A stretch of DNA of 43,092 nucleotides from a virus. The notes below the pieces were generated by a model. The model made no database searches. It saw only the letters and a list, made by a program, of their open reading frames with translations, and was not told the DNA's origin. The translations under genes were made by a program, and so were the position numbers. Below, one piece after another: positions 39,004 to 43,092 of this stretch (its first letter is position 1; each line of letters starts with the position of its first letter). The DNA lies in the IMG/VR virus record IMGVR_UViG_3300048804_000034, positions 1 to 43,092 of that record; one strand, 5' to 3'.

Positions 39004-40665
39004 ATGGACATCGCTCTGGCGCACGCCTCTCTCGGTCGAGAGGTCTTCCCCTTCAAGCTCGCACGTGCACGTGGCTCCGACAAATGGACTAAGACTCCGC
39101 TCGTCCGTTGGACCCAAGTTGCCACAACTGATGAGGATCAAATCCGCAAGTGGTCTGCCACGTGGCCAAGGGCTGCCTGGGGTTGGAAGCTTCCTGAAGG
39201 TGCAGTCGTAGTCGACATCGATGACGCTGAGGCCTTCGCCCGCTACTGCAGTAGCGAGCAGATCTCCCTGCCTCCCACAGCACATCAGACAACGGTCTCA
39301 GGTGGATCACATCACCTATACGAAGGTGTGGGTGTTCGCCAGACCGTTCGCGCCATCCCTGGGATTGACACAAGGGTAGGTGGGCATGGCTGGGTGGGCC
39401 TGTACTCTCCTGATGCATTTACGGGTGAGGTTGCCCTGGCCCCCGACTGGCTGCTCGACGTAGGGGAGCCGATAGCTTCCCAGGAAGCTATCGCAGACGT
39501 CATCACCACGCGCCACGAGATCACTCGGCTCATGGGTGGCTGGCGAAGGTTGGGGATGGGGGAGAAGGGTATCCTCGCTGAACTTCGGGACAGACTCGAG
39601 TCCGGTGTGATTGCCGCCTCTGATCCCTCTCGACCCTGGCTGGACTCCGACCTGGTCGTGCTGGCGAAGGAAGCGGGGAAGTGGACGCCTGCGCCAGAGG
39701 TGCCAGAGGCTCCTCTTTCAGTGGTGATTAGGGGTGTCAATCCGGAGCCTGCGGTGTTGGGCATCGACGGTGCCGATCTTCTGGCGATGGAGATTCCCCC
39801 TCTCGTGTGGGCAGTCGAGGGCCTGGTGCCTGCGGGCACGACCATCCTTGCCTCCGAACCGAAGATCGGTAAGAGTTGGCTCGCATACCAGATGTGCGTC
39901 GAGGTCGCTCTTGGAGGGAAGATTCTCGGTCGTCCCGTTTCCCAAGGTGCTGTTCTCTACTACGCCTTGGAAGACGGATCCCGCCGTGGCCAGAATCGCT
40001 TGCGAACAGCACTGGCTGGGAGACGACTTCCCCGTGGTCTCCTGGAGGTTCGGTGGGGAGCGCCGAAGATCGGCAAGGGCTTGGAGCAGCACTTGGAAAC
40101 CTGGCTGGACTCCCATGCCACTGCTCGCCTGGTCATCATCGACACGCTCCAGAAGGTTCGACCTGTCGGTTCGAAGGGTCGAGGGATGTACGAACTGGAC
40201 GTGGAGGATATGGGCAGAGTCCAGAACATCTTCCGGGATCGACCCGTAGCCCTGGTGGTCGTGCATCACACCCGTAAATTGAAGGCTGACGATTTCCTCG
40301 CCTCTGTCTCCGGTTCCTACGGTGTGACCGGTTCGGCTGATACCACGCTGATCCTCAAGCGCAAGCGGTTGGAGCAGGACGGTTCGCTGGACATCGTGTC
40401 CCGAGAAGTGATCGAGAGCGAGATCCCCGTTCACTTCGACGTCGAGGCAGGCCTGTGGACGCTGGGTGGGCTTCAGATCAGGATGTCCGGTCTCCAGGCT
40501 CAGGTTCTCGACTGGCTCACTGCCCACGGACCTGCGAAGCCACACGAGATTGCCGTGGGTGTAGGTCGACTGCTTCCTTCGGTGCAACGCGTTCTCGTCA
40601 CCCTTCTGGACGAGGGAACGGTCGAAAAGGATGCAGAGTCGCGCTACTTCACGCGTGCACTATAA
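39004..40665 (+). CDS. Primase-helicase (prim-pol plus RepA-like ATPase)
   Basis: A 553-residue protein. ATG 39004 gives the canonical start MDIALAHASLGREVFP of bifunctional primase-polymerase domains; a longer frame upstream covers the divergent control region. VVVDIDDAEAF (about 68-78) gives the acidic metal site, and TVSGGSHHLYEG the conserved histidine region. A linker leads to a RepA/AAA_25-like helicase: LASEPKIGKSWL Walker A (about 282), LVIIDTLQ Walker B (about 378) and VVVHHTRK. The end is a winged-helix-like domain. It should prime and unwind at the phage origin. Confidence 0.85.
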   Translation: MDIALAHASLGREVFPFKLARARGSDKWTKTPLVRWTQVATTDEDQIRKWSATWPRAAWGWKLPEGAVVVDIDDAEAFARYCSSEQISLPPTAHQTTVSGGSHHLYEGVGVRQTVRAIPGIDTRVGGHGWVGLYSPDAFTGEVALAPDWLLDVGEPIASQEAIADVITTRHEITRLMGGWRRLGMGEKGILAELRDRLESGVIAASDPSRPWLDSDLVVLAKEAGKWTPAPEVPEAPLSVVIRGVNPEPAVLGIDGADLLAMEIPPLVWAVEGLVPAGTTILASEPKIGKSWLAYQMCVEVALGGKILGRPVSQGAVLYYALEDGSRRGQNRLRTALAGRRLPRGLLEVRWGAPKIGKGLEQHLETWLDSHATARLVIIDTLQKVRPVGSKGRGMYELDVEDMGRVQNIFRDRPVALVVVHHTRKLKADDFLASVSGSYGVTGSADTTLILKRKRLEQDGSLDIVSREVIESEIPVHFDVEAGLWTLGGLQIRMSGLQAQVLDWLTAHGPAKPHEIAVGVGRLLPSVQRVLVTLLDEGTVEKDAESRYFTRAL

Positions 40666-40668
40666 AGC

Positions 40669-40747
40669 GAGCGATAGAGATGATAGAGTACGGCGTCAAA
40701 GGGATTTGGATAGAGTTGATGGAGTTGCTCTATCATCTCTATCGCTC
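40669..40747. repeat. Perfect 20-bp inverted repeat after primase-helicase gene
   Basis: Bases 40669-40688 and 40728-40747 are exact reverse complements, spaced by 39 bases. The heptamer GATAGAG recurs in the arms and in the spacer in both directions (at least five copies). TTCACGCGTGC occurs just before (40648-40658) and after (40765-40775). The gap 40666-40797 holds no gene. It may be a protein-binding site, an origin or a transcript-ending structure; no T run follows. Confidence 0.8.
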
Positions 40748-40785
40748 TCGTTGTTGTACACGCGTTCACGCGTGCCGAAGTGAGG

Positions 40786-40800
40786 TAGGATACAGGCATG
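40786..40800 (+). promoter_or_regulatory. Leaderless promoter element before methyltransferase
   Basis: TAGGAT at 40786-40791 ends six bases before ATG 40798, without a ribosome site at working distance. The same geometry is found at 15507, 20617, 32666 and 36273. No clear -35 is seen. Confidence 0.45.
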
Positions 40801-41640
40801 GGCATCACACTCTACGAAGGTGACTGCAGGGTCGAGATGGCAGCAAATCTGGCTGCTAACTCCATCGATGCCATCGTCACGGATCCGCCGTATGAGGCAG
40901 GGTTCATCGGGCAGAAGCAGGATGAGGTCTCGGTCGAATCGGGCTGGGCAGATACAGGTGTGGCATTCGATCCGGCGCTCTGGAGGGAATGCCTGCGAGT
41001 GGCGAAGCCTGGAGCGTTCCTCCTGGCCTTCTCCGCAACGCGGCTTGTCCATAAGCTCGCGACTGCCATCGATCGCTCGGGCTGGGAGATCCGAGACATG
41101 CTCGTGTGGGCATACGCCTCGGGCATGAACCACGGTGCACCGGTCTCGCCCGATGGACAGAAGGCAACTCTGAAGCCTGCCTGGGAGCCCATCGTCATGG
41201 CTCGCAAACCCTTCGAGGGATCGCTCCAGGCCCTGGTGAAGCGCACGGGTGTCGGTGGGCTGCATATCGAGGAGACCCGCATACCCCGTCTCCCTTCGGA
41301 GTTGGGTGGAACGGGTGTGCTGAAGGAACCGAAGGGTAGGGAGCCTTCGAACTTCCTCCTGACCGACCCCCTATTCGGTGACTACGATAAGATCTTCATG
41401 GTACCGAAGCCTTCCCCGAAGGAGAGAGAGGGCAACACGCATCCCACGGTGAAGCCCGAGGAGTTGATGCGTCATCTCGTGCGCCTGGTTACCCCGAAGC
41501 GTGGCACGGTGCTGGATCCCTTCTGTGGCTCTGGCACGACGATGGTTGCGGCGAAAATCGAGGGATTCGAGGGAATTGCCATCGATATGCAGCCCGATTA
41601 CCTCGATATCGCGGAACGTCGGCTGAAGAAACTGTCATGA
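40798..41640 (+). CDS. DNA methyltransferase (N4/N6, DPPY type)
   Basis: A 280-residue protein. TDPPYEAG at about 28-35 is the catalytic motif, and VLDPFCGSGTTMVAA (about 238) the AdoMet motif, giving the beta-class order. HPTVKPEELMRHLVR is a family signature. No partner restriction enzyme is adjacent, so it is an orphan enzyme that should protect phage DNA or mark specific sites. It is followed by the 101-bp repeat array. Confidence 0.9.
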   Translation: MGITLYEGDCRVEMAANLAANSIDAIVTDPPYEAGFIGQKQDEVSVESGWADTGVAFDPALWRECLRVAKPGAFLLAFSATRLVHKLATAIDRSGWEIRDMLVWAYASGMNHGAPVSPDGQKATLKPAWEPIVMARKPFEGSLQALVKRTGVGGLHIEETRIPRLPSELGGTGVLKEPKGREPSNFLLTDPLFGDYDKIFMVPKPSPKEREGNTHPTVKPEELMRHLVRLVTPKRGTVLDPFCGSGTTMVAAKIEGFEGIAIDMQPDYLDIAERRLKKLS

Positions 41641-42146
41641 GCGTGCTGTGCTGCACAGAATCCGTTAACAATCTCATGCAGCACAGATCGTCGGTTGCTG
41701 CACCGCAACCTTTCAAATCGATTAGTAACGTTCTGCTGCAGCAGAAGTGTCATGGACAGAATCCGTTAACAATCTCATGCAGCACAGAACGCCCATGACA
41801 CTTCCGCAACCTTTCATTTCGATTAGTAACGTTCTGCTGCAGCAGAAGTGTCATGGACAGAATCCGTTAACAATCTCATGCAGCACAGATAGGGCCAGAC
41901 ACTTCCGCAACCTTTCATTTCGATTAGTAACGTTCTGCTGGAGCAGCAGAAAGGGGTCAAGAGATTGTTAACGGATTTGCTGCAGGACAGAAGGCTGTCA
42001 TGAGAATTCTGTGCTGCAGCTTTTCCGTTAACAATCTCTTGGCGCTGCAGCAGAGAAAGCTGCGTCGCAACCTTTCAAATCGATTAGTAACGTTCTGCTG
42101 CGCCAGCATTGTCCTGGACAGAATCCGTTAACACAAGGACAGAGCC
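41641..42146. repeat. Array of about 101-bp repeats, non-coding, origin or control candidate
   Basis: The core ATCCGTTAACAATCTC recurs with GTTAAC at 41664, 41765, 41866, 41967 (inverted), 42027 and 42127, spaced 101, 101, 101, 60 and 100 bases. A second core, CGCAACCTTTCA then ATTAGTAACGTTCTGCTG, starts at 41704, 41805, 41906 and 42066, always 39-40 bases after the first core and 61 bases before the next. A palindrome TTCTGCTGCAGCAGAA lies in the first two units. The unit length is not a multiple of three, and reading frames through it are incidental. It sits between the methyltransferase gene and a DUF4406 gene. Confidence 0.9.
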
Positions 42147-42542
42147 ATGAAAGTCTATGTCTGTGGCCCGATGACCGGGATTCCACGCTTCAACCTCCCG
42201 GCATTCGACGCCGCAGCCGTGGAGTTGCGCTCACAGAGCTACGAAGTGGTCACACCAGGCGAACTGGACGATCCTGCAGTGCGTGCGATGGAGTGGGATT
42301 CGCCTGACGGTGCTCCCCTCGAAGGCATCGGCACATGGGGCGAGTTCCTCGCTCGCGATGTTCGCCTCCTGACCGACGATGGGATCCGGGCGATCTTCGT
42401 ACTACCAGGATGGGAGTCGTCACGTGGTGCACGTCTGGAGACGTTCGTTGGGTACCTCCTGGACATGCCCATCCTGAGCCTGGAGACCAACGAGCCGGTA
42501 CCCCTGTGGCGCTTGACAGTGGCATGGAGTACAGGGCGATGA
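42147..42542 (+). CDS. DUF4406 protein (nucleoside 2-deoxyribosyltransferase-like)
   Basis: A 131-residue protein with AAGGA eight bases upstream. MKVYVCGPMTGIPRFNLPAF is the canonical start of DUF4406, a small family related to nucleoside 2-deoxyribosyltransferases; RAIFVLPGWESSRGA is the second conserved block. The family is thought to act on nucleosides or nucleotides, but the activity in phages is unproven. It is coupled by ATGA to a DUF5664 gene, making a small nucleotide-metabolism pair. Confidence 0.85.
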   Translation: MKVYVCGPMTGIPRFNLPAFDAAAVELRSQSYEVVTPGELDDPAVRAMEWDSPDGAPLEGIGTWGEFLARDVRLLTDDGIRAIFVLPGWESSRGARLETFVGYLLDMPILSLETNEPVPLWRLTVAWSTGR

Positions 42543-42991
42543 TCAACACGACTACGATAGATGAGGCACAGCACGGTGTGACGTCGTTCGTTGTACCTAC
42601 GACGAACCCGAAGGATCTGATTGGGTTGACGAAGGCACCTCTGCGCCTGGTGCCTCCTGCACTCATCATCGAGACCGCACCGGCGATGGCGAATGGGGCC
42701 TCCAAGTATGGGGCCTACAACTGGAGGGAGCACGCAGTCAGTGTGAGTGTGTACCTCGAGGCACTCATGCGACATGTCCTTGCCTACTGGGACGGCGAGG
42801 AGGTAGCGACGGACTCCGGGGTAAAGCACTTGGCACATGCCTCGGCGTGCCTGGCCATCATCTTCGACGCTGCTGCGGTAGGGAAGTTGATTGACGACCG
42901 ACCCCTGCCTGGGGGTGCGTCGTCACTGCTCGCGGTGCAGGCACGCACCACTTCAGGGGTTCGAGATTCGAATGACTTGACTTCTGCATGA
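42539..42991 (+). CDS. DUF5664 dATP/dGTP diphosphohydrolase-like protein
   Basis: A 150-residue protein. ATG 42539 overlaps the previous stop. NPKDLIGLTKAPLRLVPPA, GASKYGAYNWREH and RHVLAYWDGEEVATDSGVKHLAHA are the conserved blocks of the DUF5664 family, annotated as dATP/dGTP diphosphohydrolase in phages. It may adjust the nucleotide pool or favour modified bases. The last 25 residues are variable. Confidence 0.85.
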   Translation: MINTTTIDEAQHGVTSFVVPTTNPKDLIGLTKAPLRLVPPALIIETAPAMANGASKYGAYNWREHAVSVSVYLEALMRHVLAYWDGEEVATDSGVKHLAHASACLAIIFDAAAVGKLIDDRPLPGGASSLLAVQARTTSGVRDSNDLTSA

Positions 42992-43013
42992 AGGTATGGG
43001 TCAAAGGTCAGAA

Positions 43014-43056
43014 TGACACCGAATGTACACCGAATCGACACCGAACCGACACCCCC
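43014..43056. repeat. 11-bp tandem repeats at the right end
   Basis: About three and a half copies of an 11-base unit around GACACCGAA lie at 43014-43056, followed by a GC-rich end with a C run. The 101 bases after the last gene (42992-43092) hold no gene. They may be terminase recognition repeats at the packaging site, which lies near terS if the ends join; this is inference. Confidence 0.6.
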
Positions 43057-43092
43057 ACACCCGGTACCCCCCAGAAAGCGACCCGGCAGCAG

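Noticed and set aside
41747-41971. Plus-strand frame in the repeat array
   Set aside because: The 101-bp unit is not a multiple of three, so the frame changes from unit to unit and encodes no consistent peptide.
41641-42146. CRISPR array
   Set aside because: Repeat cores alternate with other conserved cores rather than unique spacers, one unit is inverted, and no cas genes are present.
1-43092. tRNA genes
   Set aside because: No cloverleaf or T-loop consensus was noticed on reading either strand; a covariance search was not possible.
1-43092. Lysogeny module
   Set aside because: No tyrosine or serine integrase, excisionase or repressor was recognised, and no attachment site beside a tRNA was seen.

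Overview
The window looks like a complete or nearly complete genome of a tailed, siphovirus-type double-stranded DNA phage. It carries terminase, portal, scaffold, capsid, neck, tail tube, frameshifted tail chaperones, tape measure, baseplate, lysis genes and its own replication set. No integrase, excisionase or repressor was recognised, so a lytic life style is likely. The host is most likely an actinobacterium. This is an inference from the moderately GC-rich DNA, frequent GTG and TTG starts, several apparently leaderless promoters with TAnnnT-type -10 boxes, a cysteine-motif protein of a type I recall from actinophages, and an actinophage-like gene order. Species cannot be told from the sequence.

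Layout. (1) Bases 164-23221, rightward: small terminase, two endonuclease VII-type nucleases, a large terminase split into separate ATPase and nuclease genes, small accessory genes, a VRR-NUC nuclease, portal, scaffold, SU10-type capsid, a cargo block of three glycosyltransferases interrupted by an HNH gene, neck and tail-completion genes, tail tube, HNH gene, tail chaperones with a canonical -1 slippery site, tape measure, tail hub, mosaic tail genes with a fourth glycosyltransferase-like gene, then a lysis cassette with a papain-like peptidase, three membrane proteins and a second putative murein hydrolase. A hairpin terminator at 23238 ends the block. (2) Bases 23393-38861, leftward: a densely overlapped early operon. 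Its promoter-proximal half (31-39 kb) holds many tiny cysteine-rich proteins, a Dam methylase, an HNH gene and an RNA ligase. Its distal half holds a RecB/Cas4-like nuclease, a Sak4-like ATPase, an SSB-like protein, a family A DNA polymerase with a degenerate uracil-DNA-glycosylase-like N-terminus, another endonuclease VII-type gene and a DEDD exonuclease. (3) Bases 39004-42991, rightward: primase-helicase, a 20-bp inverted repeat, a DNA methyltransferase, a 0.5 kb non-coding array of about 101-bp repeats, a DUF4406 gene and a DUF5664 gene. The last 100 bases carry short 11-bp repeats.

How it works together: primase-helicase, PolA, SSB, Sak4 and the RecB-like nuclease form a replication and recombination set. 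Two methyltransferases probably protect phage DNA. The repeat array and the 20-bp inverted repeat are the best candidates for an origin or master control region. The glycosyltransferases embedded among the structural genes suggest that virion proteins are decorated.

Most unusual signals: the 101-bp array, the split terminase with an apparently lost catalytic aspartate, a 45-bp sequence shared between two tail genes, a recurrent leaderless-promoter geometry, a long imperfect stem before a tiny membrane-protein gene, and six HNH or endonuclease VII genes spliced into operons by overlaps of a few bases.
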